Shown here: positions 47,420 to 59,400 of the stretch, piece after piece
How positions within the stretch are numbered: the stretch's first letter is position 1
Layout: each line of letters opens with the position of its first letter
Assembly: GCA_001600095.1 (NCBI GenBank)
Contig: BCIX01000001.1
Location: forward strand, 1,984,001-2,048,000
Direction: 5' to 3'
Source: Bullera alba
Taxonomy: Eukaryota > Basidiomycota > Tremellomycetes > Tremellales > Bulleraceae
Length of the DNA stretch: 64,000 nucleotides
Notes under the pieces: model-generated
What the model was told of the DNA's origin: nothing
The model's database searches: none
What the model saw: only the letters and a program-made list of their open reading frames with translations
Position numbers and translations under genes: made by a program

Positions 47420-48899
47420 ATGTCAATCATATTCAAACGATCCTTTGCAGCAGTCAACAGAAGACACCTGCTCCCTCTCACCTCAACTCTCCTACACAAC
47501 CGATCTTTCAGGAAATCAGCAATCATGGGTGACAAGAAAGAAGAAATCCTTACCGCTTACAAGGTAACACAGCCTCCCTCTTCACAGAGACACCAGCAGC
47601 TGATGACGATGGCAGAAACTCACCGATCTGCCTCCTCAGGAGCAGAACCTCCCTGGGTTGGACACTGCCATGGACCCCCTGGCCGAGTTCACCAAGCTCG
47701 AGTGCTGGGACAACGAGGGCAAGCCATACCTCAAAGAGGTGAGCACGGGTTTCTGGCAGACAAGCAGTCCGATCGAGATGGACACATAGCTCATGCGTAC
47801 GATTAGTACGTCGGCTCTGAGAAGCTCAAGGGCAAGGTCGCTCTTGTAACCGGTGGTGACTCCGGTATCGGTGAGTTGGGCCTGCTTCCTCTCAACGAAC
47901 TGCACTGACACACTTGGCAGGCCGAAGTGCAGCTCAGATGTTCGCTCGAGAGGGTGCCGATGTGACCATTGTCTACCTCCCCGAGGAAGAGGAGGAGTGA
48001 GTCGGCGTCTACTGCTCGTGCAAAAGGCCACTTTCCCCATGATCGCTAACCAAGTTCAGCGCTCAAAACGTCAAAAAGGCTATCGAGAAGGACGGACGTA
48101 AATGCCTTACGCTCGCCTTTGACCTGATGAAGCTCGACAACTGCAAGACTATCATCGACAAGCACCTCGAGCATCACGGCAGACTTGATATCCTCGTCAA
48201 CAACGCCTCCAAGCAGATCATGTGCGAGGCCATCCAGGATATCGATGTAAGTGTTATATATACAGGGTATAGACCGTCATCTGACTCTGATGTCAGCTCA
48301 GCAATGTCGAGAGCACCTTCCAGTCCAACATCGTCGCAATGATCGCTTTGGCCAAGTAAGTCAAGATCGCAGAGGTCTCGCGGGATGGCCGACTGATTTG
48401 CGTCTCAGATACGCCGTCCCACACCTGAAGCCCGGAGCCTCTATCATTAACACCTCTTCCGTGACCGCCTTTAAGGGATCCGCGGGCATGATGGACTACT
48501 CCGCCACCAAGGGAGCCATCATTACCTTCACCAGATCATTGGCTATGCAGCTCGCCCCAAAGCACATCCGAGTGAACGCAGTCTGCCCCGGACCCGTGTA
48601 CACCCCATTGCAGCCCGCTTCCCGACCTGCTGACAACATGGACGACTGGAGTGTTGGCGCGCTGCCTCTGCACGGTCGAGCAAACATGCCTGCCGAGATG
48701 GGCCCTGCTTACGGTGAGCTTCACGATAGAATCCCATGATCCGAAGCTAAGATTCGCCTTGCCAGTCTTCCTCGCCAGCGCAGACTCGAACGCCATGACC
48801 GGTCAGCTCATGCACCTGGTGAGTAGTCGCGGTGTAGCGGGACCTCATGGCGAGTAGAAGCTGACAGATTGCTAGAACAACGCCCAGTGGATCGGATAA
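47420..48899 (+). CDS. SDR-1: YghA/YhdF-type short-chain dehydrogenase, possibly mitochondrial
   Basis: About 340 residues, NAD(P)-dependent oxidoreductase. Rossmann motif VTGGDSGIGRSAAQMF, second strand VTIVYLPEEEEDAQ (characteristic of the bacterial YghA/YhdF group of stress-type SDRs), NNAS, catalytic NTSSVTAFKG with Ser and MDYSATKGA with YxxxK, and CPGPVYTPLQP. The N-terminus has the group's typical extension (PGLDTAMDPLAEFTKLECWD). Ahead of this the first ATG gives an Arg/Leu/Ser-rich leader (KRSFAAVNRRHLLPLTSTLL) that resembles a mitochondrial presequence; a second in-frame ATG (MGDKKEE, 47526) would start a cytosolic form. Seven or so introns. The final residues are AQWIG. Confidence 0.88.
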
Positions 48900-49094
48900 A
48901 TCCAACGGCTGTCTCGAAAACGACTTGAACGAAGCGGGCGAAGTAAATCGTAAAATCCTCTGTAGCATATGAACGGAATGACATGATGCTTCTGGGGTCG
49001 GCTTTTTCGCCTTGAGTGCGACGAGGGATATGAATGATGACTGATGCATGGTCTATGGTCGTGGATGTTCGTTGCTATGCGATGAGTGGTGATG

Positions 49095-49634
49095 TTATGT
49101 TGAAGATGGCTCTGTGTCACCGCACTTTCGCCTCCTATTTCTGTTTGGGAACGGCGTTGTTGGAAGTTTTGGCGGAGTCTTTATCGAAGTGTTCTCGCCT
49201 AACTCGGTGTCTTCTGTAACTCGGAGTTCTGACCTCGTCAGAATAGGAATCCCTGGTAGCTCTTGCTTGACTCACGATACGATCCCGATTCATCCATGAC
49301 TCCCTGGACAACGTTCTTCTTGAGAAACTGGGCAACCTCCTGCCAGCCTTCTATCCGTTTAACCAATTCTTCCTCACTAACGCTGGCCTCAGGTTCGGAA
49401 ACAGCATCTGATGAGGCGGAAGCGGGTGTTGGGGCCGTTAATGTGGGAGAGGAGAACGTCTGCCTGATGGCAGTCTGGAATGCTACACGTCTAGCCTTAT
49501 CACCTACACCTCGTCAGCGGTCATCTCGACGTCATTAAGACTCTGGACACACCTATGAAAGTCACTCGGGCGGCCCGGAAGATAGACCGATAGGCAGATT
49601 TTGCCGACGGGACCAGATGTGCGGGGAAGGACAT
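49095..49634 (-). CDS. MZM1: MZM1, mitochondrial LYR-type complex III assembly factor
   Basis: About 145 residues, three exons. In yeast Mzm1 (LYRM7 in animals) holds the Rieske iron-sulfur subunit Rip1 in the mitochondrial matrix before insertion into complex III. The N-terminus SAKSAYRSIFRAARVTFIGD is the LYR-like motif (AYR here) with its downstream Phe. After a Ser/Pro/Ala insert come EVAQFLKKNVVQG and YQLRVTEDTELGENTSIK, the two signature blocks of the family. The second intron, GTGAGTCAAG to GAGGTCAG near 49221-49265, is required to reach the latter block; reading straight through gives a premature stop. The tail PNRNRRRK is extra. It converges with SDR-1, 195 bp away. Confidence 0.88.
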
Positions 49635-50737
49635 GACCGAGAATACAAGGCAGGAGGAGGAGCAGATGGAGAGAGGGTTCTTGTGAAGATTGGGAAGACT
49701 TGCAGCTGGAAACGCAAGAGCCAATGACGTCGCTGGAAGTCGGAGCACAGCACCCGGCGGTATAATCCTCACAGCGGTCTCAACAGGTCTCAACCTGTCG
49801 CAACGGTGCCAATTGAGAGCAGCTGGAGCCAAGCAGGCCTCTGTTTCACTTCGTTCCTCGACTTGCGAAGCGTTTCGACCTAATGATCGAATTTAATCTG
49901 AGGGATTTGTGGAGAGGCGTTGGTCCCGTGTGCTCTATCTTGGCGGGGTATTGCTGATAAGGACGGGGCGAGGACGGGGTGGAGAGCGATACCGGGGACG
50001 GATTCCTTGGGATTAGCAGGAAGATCGGGCGGTGTAACTTGGTAATCTTGATACGATGAGCGCAGCAAGTTTGAGGTTGCTAACTTTCGGAGGCAATCCT
50101 TCTCGACTTTTCCACCATTACAAATGGTTACGAGAGATCCATTACAATTCAGGCTAAGGCAATCAGGCACGGCCAATAAAGAAGACCCAACATGGAAGAT
50201 CAAGGATTAGCGGGACCAAACCGCTGCTAATCTCGCCGATATTTGCGGAACGGGTGAAACGCCTCGAACGTGAGTGGTCCGAAAACAGACATTTGCTTCC
50301 CCTTTGCTAATCTCCCCAGATCTGGAGCTTGTTCTCGACGACGATCAGCACAGCGCCGGGAGGGGTAAGAACAAGAACGTCCTTCCTGCGCCCATTCTCC
50401 GGGACCAAGCCTTTGACTTGTTGAGCGCAGCAGCAGTAAGCTTACCGCAGCAGATGCGGGGGAGATGCGATCGGACCCAGATCCAGATCTCCTCGTTAGC
50501 CTCATGCAATGGCTGCAGTACGTGCGGTCATTTCCAGCGATCCTAGTGGGACGATGGGAAGGAGTTGACATCTGACGGGGCTTTTGGGTATAAGTAACAC
50601 CAAGCCAACGTGCGCGAAGGCATTTCGAGACGAGGACCTTCTTAGATTGATCGGACTGTTGGGATCAACAAGATAGCAGCAACAACAACCTGCCATCCAC
50701 TCCCAGGATACCATCTCTTCAATTCTCGAGCTGAAAC
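49635..50737. other. Divergent intergenic region MZM1 / DOMON-b561-1
   Basis: 1.1 kb with no supported gene. GGTCTCAAC occurs at 49776 and 49786, again 10 bp apart. The 3' part should include the promoter of the b561 gene. Confidence 0.5.
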
Positions 50738-52429
50738 ATGATCATCCCATTCGTGTCGACGGCAGTACTGTTGGCCGGTTTGGCCACGGCACAATCAACC
50801 ATCACTGGCGAAAGACAATGCACGAACGTGAGTAGACACGGCGACATCGATACTACGATACTAGGAGCGTCGTGGCTCACGAGTTTACAGGCAATCTGCC
50901 TCACTGGTCTGCACGACAGCGCCGCCAACACAGATACGTGTGAGTATGAGAAGAGAACTTGAGCCAGTTTAGCACGGCTAATCAAGTGTAGACACCATCA
51001 CTGGACCTGAGACCAGAAACATCGGGGCGTCGCAATTCGGCTGGGCAGCAATGTGAGTTATCGTACCTTGAGCGTCGGATTCGCGCTGAAACTCTCACTA
51101 GTGGCTTCGGTACAAGCATGAGTGGGTGTAGTGCTGGCATATTGATGTTATCATCCTGACTCCTTGACAGGGGGCAGTCCAATGATCATTGCATGGCCCA
51201 ATGCAGACGGCAGCTTCACTATCAGTCAAAGATCAGCTACGGGCTACGTCCAGCCTACAGGTGAGTCACAGGCCGCCTGTCGTACCCATTGACTAGTACT
51301 GATATGACTTGTAGTTGACGCTAATCCAGCTCGAGCGGCAAGCTTACTGTCTAGCCAATCCTTTGCCAACTCGTCCGCTGTTTCGATATCCTTCACACTG
51401 CCCTCCACTTCCACCCCGAGCACCAGTACCGATATCATCTGGGCATACTCGGGGACTAACCCTGGGGCCTCTGCCGGCGGTGCCAATATCAGACAGCACA
51501 GCGATACCGGTTTCCTCCAGCTCAACCTGATGGCGCCATTCTCTTCCTCTCCATCGCCTAGTGCCTCTGCTTCCGGTACTCCCCAGCCTACTACCGGCAC
51601 CACCACCGGGTCTACTGGCTCTACTGCCGGTAGCGGCGGTGGCAGCGACAGCAGGACCGTGATGATCGCCCACGTAGTCGTCGGAGCTCTCGCCACGATG
51701 CTATTCCTACCGCTCGGCACCCTGGTTCCCAGATTTGCAAGGGGTATGACGACGAAGAGGTGGTGGTTCCCGGTACACTCTGCTGTGAATGGTATCATCG
51801 GGTTCATCCTTGTCATCGCGGCCTTTGCCATCGCCATCGCAAACTTCGGGGATGACGGGAATTTCAATACCACCCATCGCGTGAGTCTCCTAGCTCTCCC
51901 TCGCTTTGACTGATAGCTAACGGGGGGTTGATCAGAAATTGGGATTGGTTCTCTTCATCCTGATGTTTGTGCAAGTTGCCCTGGGATGCGTGGCACACTG
52001 GGTCAAGCGATCCGTCAAGTCCCTACAAACGGCGTCAGGTCGAGGTCCCACCCACTTCATGCACGTGGGGCTGGGGATAGTCACGGTGGTGATTGGCTGG
52101 GTGACAGTTTGGTTCGGTGAGCAACACCTTTGCATTATCGTAACCAGAAAGTGTACTGATGACGATCAGGTATCGAGGACTGGGGACTGATGTCACCCAC
52201 TGGACCCGCGGGCAACGGCTACAAGATCGGCTGGGGCATCGTTGTCGGCGTCACCGCAGCATTGTACCTCGTCGGCGTGGTCTTCTTCCTCCCTAAACAG
52301 CGACAACTGGAGCGTCGCCAGAGAGAGGGCGAGACCGAGCAAATCAACATGACGAACGCTACCCGTCTACCCGGCAGTCCCAGCTCGACGATGAACGGTG
52401 GAGGGGCGAAGCTGGCAAACCAAGCTTGA
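50738..52429 (+). CDS. DOMON-cytochrome b561 protein, copy 1
   Basis: Secreted-pathway membrane redox protein, about 440 residues. A signal peptide (MIIPFVSTAVLLAGLATAQS) leads into a DOMON-type heme domain with the typical GWAAIGFGTSM and PMIIAWPNADGSF, then a long Ser/Thr/Gly/Pro linker (TGTTTGSTGSTAGSGGG). The C-terminal half is a b561 module with the heme histidines in IAHVVVGAL, FPVHSAVNG, TTHRKLG, CVAHWVK and PTHFMHVGLG, five helices, and a cytosolic basic tail (QRQLERRQREGE). Such proteins pass electrons across the plasma membrane, for example in iron reduction or cell-wall oxidation with DOMON as the outside electron port. Seven or so introns. A similar gene follows in tandem. Confidence 0.88.
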
Positions 52430-53353
52430 GAGCGCGAAACACTGGAGAAGAAAGAATAAAATTCAATAAGAAAGCCTGTATATGTATAGATGAGTAGCAA
52501 CGCTACGTCAAGCCTGGTGCTGGATGCAATTTTAGTCCTGGCTTGAAGAAGCTGGCAGCGACTGACAAAGATGACTGCAGTAAATATATGCCACTGCCAT
52601 GCTGTGTTTCATGTTTCATGTCGTCCTCTACTGAAACTAGACCGGTCGGACTAGCCCGGCCTACCGCTGGCTCCCCGAAGACTGAAGGCACCGAGTGCAT
52701 GACTAGCTGGAGCCCGACGTATGACACCGTGAACACTGCACGGCGAGGCCGCGAGGCGTCATGTGAGTCGGAGTCCGAACTGATTGCGAGGTGTCCTTGC
52801 TCTTGGCATTGCTAGCTCAAAGGACTGCATTTGTCAGCTCACTCAGGCTCACTCTCCATTCGGCGCGTCAGCTGTTCACCAGTCATGTTCTCCACTCGCA
52901 GAGCTGCCCGACGGTCTACTGACACAGCGCCGGAAGGCCGAGAGGGGTAAGTGTGACATGTGAGAGCTGTGAGAACGATCATCTGCGATCACTGGCCATT
53001 CTCCGAGCCAAGCCTTCGTTGCATGCGGGGTGATAGCGATTCTGACCCAGAACCATCTCTCGACGTGCATAGCCTCGTGCAGTGCTAGTGCTAGTTGCAG
53101 TGGTGGTGAGGCGTGGACTGGTGATGGTGAGGCCGTAGGGCAGTCTTAGTCACCCAGGTGGAGTGTTGAAAGGAGTATATGATTGACAGCGGTGCAAGCA
53201 AACAGCGTTTGGCTATAGGTATAGGCGTGATGGCGGTCAGGACGAGGTCATTCATGCATTGATTGAGTCGTTCAGATTAACAAATCAGCAGCGAACGATA
53301 ACACTCAGCCCTTCGAGCCCAAGACACCATCGATACAGCACTCAAATCGCTAC
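52430..53353. other. Spacer between the tandem b561 genes
   Basis: 924 bp, no supported gene. It should hold the 3' UTR of copy 1 and the promoter of copy 2. No long repeat shared with the region upstream of copy 1 was recognised by eye. Confidence 0.5.
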
Positions 53354-54465
53354 ATGATCATCCCATTCGTATCTACAGCTGTGCTGTTGACCGCCGTGGT
53401 CGCTGCGCAATCATCCATCACTGGCGAGCGACCATGTACAAAGGTGAGTGGCTATGGCTACGCTACAGTGATACTGGGAGCATTGTAGCTGACCAGTCCA
53501 CAGGGTAATTGTCTCAGTGGCTCTGTAGACACCATCGCAGGACCCGTGACAGGGGACATCGGCACCTCGCAACCCGGCTGGGCAGCAGTGTAAGTCTTTC
53601 TTAGTCGAGCAACAACCCTGGACTGATGGCTCTCCCAGTAGGTCTACGCCCGGTACACCTCTCCTGATTGCCCGCACGACCGACGACTACAACAGCTTCA
53701 CCACAGCTAGTGACGACGACGGCAGCAACCGTAACGCTTTGATAGCTCATGCGGTAGTCGGAGCTCTGGCTACGATGCTAGTTTTACCACTCGGTACCCT
53801 GGTGCCCAGATTTGCAAGGGGTTTGACGACAAAGAGGTGGTGGTTCCCGGTCCACTCCGCTGTCAACGGTATCATCGGTTTCGGCCTTGTCATCGTGGCT
53901 TTCGGAATCGCCAGGTCAAACTTCGAGCGGGAGGAAGGACTCGACACCGCTCATCGCGTAAGTCTACATGGGTTCAAGTCGTCGCGGTCTTTAGCTGATG
54001 CTGTGCTTGATCAGAAATTGGGAATGGGCTTGCTCATCCTGATGGTTATCCAAGTGATTCTGGGTTCCGTGGCACACTGGGTGAAGAGATCCATCAAGTC
54101 CCTCCAGGCATCCTCTGGGCGAGGACCGACGCACTTCCTGCACATGGGCCTGGGAGTGATCACTGTAGTGGTTGGCTGGGTCACAGTCTGGTTCGGTGAG
54201 CAGAATAATCCACGCCTGTCCGACATTGCTTGATGGATACATGCTGACCAAATGGCAACCAGGCATCGACGATTGGGCAGTCGAGTCCTCCACTGGACCC
54301 GTGGGCAACGGTTACAAGATCGGCTGGGGCATCGTGATCGGCCTCACGTCAGCACTGTACGTTGTCGGCCTGGTGTTCCTCCTCCCTAAGCAGCTACGAA
54401 TGGAACGTCAACGAAGAGAGGACGCAACTGGACATCACATTGCCATGACGAATGCTACTCGATGA
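53354..54465 (+). CDS. Cytochrome b561 protein with vestigial DOMON, copy 2
   Basis: About 290 residues, tandem paralog of the preceding gene. The signal peptide (MIIPFVSTAVLLTAVVAAQS) and first exons match copy 1 (SSITGERPCTK, TSQPGWAAV). Where copy 1 continues with the DOMON core GFGTSM and about 110 further residues, copy 2 has only RSTPGTPLLIARTTDD and a short SDDDGSN linker. The b561 module is intact with the same histidines: IAHAVVGAL, FPVHSAVNG, TAHRKLG, SVAHWVK and PTHFLHMGLG. The frame is open through all introns, so it is not an obvious pseudogene. Without its heme domain it may act as a stand-alone transmembrane electron carrier or partner of copy 1. Confidence 0.85.
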
Positions 54466-54882
54466 TTTGGCAGTCCTGGTCCAGCTCGACAATGGTCGAT
54501 GTAGAGAAACTGACGAATCAATCTTGCGGAGGAAGCTCTTGTGGAGGAAGCACGGAGGCGTAGGACATGTATAGATAAGTAGCGAGATTGTGTCAGACCT
54601 CGTGCTGGTTACGCCCATGTAGAGGATGCAGTGTGAGCTCGACGATACATGCACGCTGCTCGCTGTCCTGTCCTGTGATCGCTGACTTGCTCGGTCGGAT
54701 ATGCCCGACCGGCCCGACGACTCCGAGCCGTCAGGCACCGTAGCGACCGTGACGGCGTGATCTTGCGTTCGCCTTGCGTCGAGGCCTCGAGTCTAGAGGT
54801 GATGGTCTTGCTTGTCATCACTCAAGCACTGAGTCTATACTAGCAAGTATCAGCCCTGTTCTCAGATATCACTTCATCAGTC
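54466..54882. other. Intergenic region b561-2 / SDR-2
   Basis: 417 bp, no supported gene and no clear regulatory site. Confidence 0.45.
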
Positions 54883-56398
54883 ATGTTCTCCCTCGAAGAG
54901 CTATTCAGCGTTAAAGGCAAGGTGCGCAGCCCGCATACCGTCTGTCTCGATTACGGAGTACGCCTTACTGATGGGCTCTTGATTAGGTCGTAGTGGTGAC
55001 CGGTGGTGGAACAGGTTTGGGCAAAGGTACTCTACGACTCATTACGCGATCGACTTCAAAGCTGACCTGGACGTCTCAGCCATTGCCTGGGGCTTTGCGG
55101 AAAACGGGGCAAAGGTCTACATCACTGGCAGACGACAAGAAGTCTTGGAATCCGCTGTCAAGGAGATCAAGGCGGACAAGGGGGGCGAAGTGATTGCGTG
55201 AGCACTCAAGCCTGAATCTAGGGCTCGACACGTGCTGACGAAGTCATGGCCTAGCATTCAAGGTGATGTCGCTACGAAAGAGGGTTGTGTCAAGATCGCA
55301 GAAGCGGTCAAAGCGAAGGAAAGCGTTGTTCACACTTTGATCAACTGCGCTGGCGTGATGAAGCCATGGCGCACACCGGCCCACCCCAACGATAGTAAGT
55401 GCTGATCGGACTTGTAGTAGTGCGCTGTAACCCCAGCTGATAATGAGCACAGCCGAGGCTCTGGAGAAACAATTGATATCGGTGGAAGAGTCAGTGCAGG
55501 CTTGCCACGGAATTACAGCTCCCTTCGCATGGGGGCAGTGCTGACTCGGCGGACCAGTGAGGACTTCGATTACCAGAACCAAATCAACATCAACGGTGAG
55601 CTGGCCCATAGCACGTGAAACTGCGCTCTCGCTGATCCCTCGAAGGGGTGTACTTCATGACGGCGGCTTTGGTGCCTTTGCTCAAGAAAGCGGATGATCC
55701 AAATGTCGTCGTGATCGCTTCCATCGCGGGTCTGGCCATTCAACGAGCCTTGGGATCGATCACCTACGGAACGTCCAAGGTAAGCTGACGTAGTGTGTAT
55801 CAAAACTGGCTCCAGGCTAATTCTTCATCGCTCATAGGCAGCTGGCAAGCAAAATTCCTCAGCGAGCGAAAGAGCGGCATCGCTGACTCGTCTCCAGCTA
55901 TACACCTAGGTCAGCTCCTCGCCGGTCGACTGAGTCCGTGAGTGCTGGCACACTGTCGGGATGTACAGAGCAAGCACTCATAAAACCCGAACTCTGCAGG
56001 TTCAAGATCCGGGTGAACACCATCTGCCCGGGAATTTTCCCTTCAGAGATGACTGGCGCAAAGCAGACATACGAGCAGACTGGGATGGACCCGGGTGCAC
56101 AGAAAGGTGCTCTTAGGTCTCCCTTGGGTGAGCTCGCCCAGTTCTGAAAGAGATAAGCACATAGCTCATCAGTCCAATAGGCCGAGCAGGACGACCTGAA
56201 GAGATCGTCGGACCTATCCTCATGCTGTCCACCCGAGGAGGGGGATACGTAGATGGCGCCGTTCTGACAGTCGACGGTGGTCGGACTTTGGTGAGTGATC
56301 CTCTCCAGGATCTCAGTCTGCCTCTGCTGATGGCGACCCAGGCCGCGGGCACGAACGACGGTATTCGCCTCCCGGCCGAGCAGTACACATATGTGTGA
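54883..56398 (+). CDS. SDR-2: NADP-type short-chain dehydrogenase
   Basis: About 320 residues. The start MFSLEELFSVKGK leads into VVVVTGGGTGLGKAIAWGF (Rossmann), VYITGRRQEVL with Arg residues after strand 2 that favour NADP, GDVATKEG, INCAGVM, ASIAG with the catalytic Ser, and ITYGTSK with YxxxK. The rest is FKIRVNTICPGIFPSEMTG, GRAGRPEEIVGPILML and VDGGRTL. It resembles the RhlG/3-oxoacyl reductase-like SDRs, but substrate is unknown. Continuity after the catalytic Lys depends on a 7-nt exon and a GC-AG intron (55838-55897), giving SKAAAIHLGQLLAGRLSPF. Without it the frame stops. The C-terminus carries an extra 20 residues or so beyond the family end. Confidence 0.82.
55838..55844 (+). other. 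7-nt micro-exon of SDR-2
   Basis: Exon GCAGCTG between acceptor CTCATAG and a GC donor. It encodes the two alanines right after the catalytic Tyr-xxx-Lys motif. Confidence 0.7.
55845..55897 (+). other. GC-AG intron of SDR-2
   Basis: 53 nt from GCAAGC to TCTCCAG with branch-like CGCTGAC 20 nt before the acceptor. No GT donor in this stretch restores the frame. Confidence 0.65.
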
Positions 56399-56467
56399 AA
56401 GTCGTACCTCCAGTGCCATTCATACAACACAATGTAAATGTCCCGTACTACCCCATGATCACCACGA

Positions 56468-59400
56468 TCACAGAGACTCGTCTGACGGCATGAAATGATG
56501 AGCTTGCGCCACGACCCTCTCCGCCCGAGTATTCCTCTTCTTTGCCCTCTCCAGCTCGTCCGTGATGTCACTTTATCAACCTCGTCAGCACAGTCTCTCA
56601 AAAATGAACCCTTCATGTGGACTCACCCAATCTGCCGGAGGAGCTCCGCTGCTCTCTCCTTTCCACCCTGTTTCTCCGTCTTGATCTTCTCCGCCATTGC
56701 CTTGAGCTGATTTTCATACTCTTTCACTCTGACAGCCCACTTCTCCTCTGCCTGACCATGTTGAGCCTCTCTCTCCGCCATCTCGGCCTCGAGTCGGGAG
56801 AGTTGATTCTTGAGTACTTGGACTTTCTTATCGGCATTCTGCGACTTCTCGCTCAGAGCACGTATCTGTGATGTGGATTCGACCATTGTCCCCGCTTTTA
56901 TAGAGGAGAGCTGTTGTGACAACTCGGCATTGCGCGACTATTCCCGAGTACATCAGTAAGATACTCCATCACTAAGACTGATAAGTCGAAGGCTATGCTC
57001 ACCTTTGCCGCCTCGAGCTCGCCGAGTTTGATGTCATACTTGCTCTTCCACTCGCGCCGCTTGACCTCGAGCTTGCTGACGGAAGACTCGAAGCTGTCCA
57101 ACGAGCGCAATCGCTGCGTGAGCTGCTTGTTGAGTGCGCTAAACGGACGTCAGATGTCAGGAATCGCGACCCGAGTTATCGCGGAGCCACTCACGCTATG
57201 CTCTGAGTATGAGCCGTGTCTATAGCTTTGATCTTGGTGTTGAAATGCGTCTTTACACTCATTATCGATTTGAAGCGAGTCTTCAGCGTGTCTCGGAAGG
57301 CATTGAACTCTGCGGGCATCTTGATATCCTAAAGGACCATCAGTCACGAGTGTCGCCGGTCAATGCCCCAGTGATCACTCACGTTGATGTCCAGGAAATC
57401 ATTGACGTTCTTGAAGATCCACAGCAGAAGTTCCGAGTTGTCTTGACGCTGACGATCAGACTCTTTCTGGATCTGGTATCGATCATGTCTCGTGTCCTCC
57501 AGCTGGGGTCCAAGGGCACTCAGGCGATCGCGCAGTGTATTGGCCTCCTTCTCTTGCTGGCGTGTTGCCTGTGCTCACATCAGCAAACGTCACAAGCTCC
57601 ATTAGAATATCACTCACCTTGTTGGCCATGTCGAGCTTATCGGAGAGGTTCAGACGACCCTGACGTTCCGAGGATAGCTTTGTCTCCAGATCTCTCTGCT
57701 TGTCGGCCTAGCGTCATCGTCAGCATGATCAAAGCTGAGCAAAAGAATCCAGCACAACTCACCATTCGGGCGTTCTCGAGATCCATCGCCCTCAGCCTTT
57801 CTTGCGTGTACTTAACATCATCTCGAGCTCGCTCTAGATCATCCTCGCAGTCCCTCAGATCTCGCTTGACCCTCTCGATTTCAAGCTCCAATGCAGCCTT
57901 GTCCGCGGACTGGGTATCGCCCATCTGTCGCCTCTCACTCTGCAGGGCCTTCAGAGATGACTCTACATCGTTCAGATCGTTGTCTCGCTGGATAATGCGG
58001 TCTCGGGCGGAATCCAGCTCAGTCTGTAGTCGTGCAATTGCCTATCGGGCAGGGATTCTTCAGCATCCACCACTAAGACGATGGCACGTCCAAAGCACTC
58101 ACCTGATCCTTCTCAGCGGTCTTGCGCTTCAATGAAGCGATCTCCTTCTCCAGCCTCTGCTCGGATGAGGTGAAGTCCGCGAGTAGAGTATCCTTCTCGT
58201 GCTTCCATTTCTTCCTGTCGTCTTTGAGAGCCGATTCAAGTTTCTCGAAGTCCTCATCGGCGGCTTTCAGCTCGGCCGTCAAGTTTGTCTCGCGCAGTTT
58301 CAGCTCTTCACATGCCTCTTCGAGATCGTAAACAGTCTGCCCAAGCTGTATATCCGTCGTCAGCTGATGTTTCTCTCGCAACGTAGACTCAGCTCAGAGC
58401 TCACCGCCGCGATCTCTTGGTTGGCAGCGACCAGGTCGGCTTCTTTGATGGTGTTGTCTTCCTGTATATTCCGGAGCGTTTCCTCAAGTCTGACCCGAGT
58501 CTCCGCCTGCGCCGCTTCCAGCTCCAACACGCGCTCTTTCACCACATGCAGCTCGTCTTCCCGCACCTCCAAGGCCTCTCGAGCTTCTTTGACGTCCTGC
58601 TCTCTACCCTCCACGATCTAAATGATCCGATCAGCCATCACCAAGAAACTAGGGACAGGTGCACTCACATCCTTCAGCTCGTCGACTTGGGCCCGAGCTT
58701 CGAGCAGCTCCTCTCGCCATTCACTGGCAACTTGTTCGACCTCCTTGTCATGGTCTCGGACCTTGATGTCCAGCTCTTCGTTCAGCTGCTCGATCTCGGT
58801 ATCTCGTCGGTCGACATCAAGCCGTGCAGCCGCGAGCTGATCCCGCAGCTCGTTGATCCGCTAGACAAAACGCTTAGCTCGCACACCATTTCCGAATCTA
58901 GGCCCGACTTACCTCTTCAAGCTCCTCGGGGTCTCCACCATCCCGCTCGCGAGCCTCGAGCTCAGCCTGCAGCTCGGCATTCTCCTGTGTCAGTGTCAGC
59001 TTAGGAGTCAAGTTGGCATACGCGCAGACTCACCTGCTCGAGTCTGGCAATCGTTCGCGCTTCTCTGCCTCTACCCACACCCACACTCGACCCCAAATCA
59101 CTGTTCTTCCTCTCCAACTCATCCTCCGCTCTATCCTTGGCATCGGTCAATCTCTCAATCTCTTCTGCTTGGTCGCTGATTCGAGCATTCGCCTCTTCCA
59201 GCTGATCCTCCAATTCCTCAGCCTTGTTCCGCCAGATCGTCTCTGACGCCTCGGCATCCTCCAGATCCGCTCTCAGTCCCTCTTCATCCCCCGCATCCTG
59301 CAATTTCTGCTCGGCAGCCTTGCGTTTCTCCCTCTCAGCCTGATACGCCGCTTCGAGCTGCCTCAGTTCCTCCCCTCGATGCTTATTCGACGATGCCATG

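Noticed and set aside
53354..54465. b561 copy 2 as a pseudogene
   Set aside because: All exons join in frame, splice sites are intact and the heme histidines are conserved; loss is confined to the DOMON part.
55780..55897. SDR-2 as a frameshifted pseudogene
   Set aside because: A GC-AG intron with a good branch site and a 7-nt exon restores the exact family sequence, a better explanation than damage.
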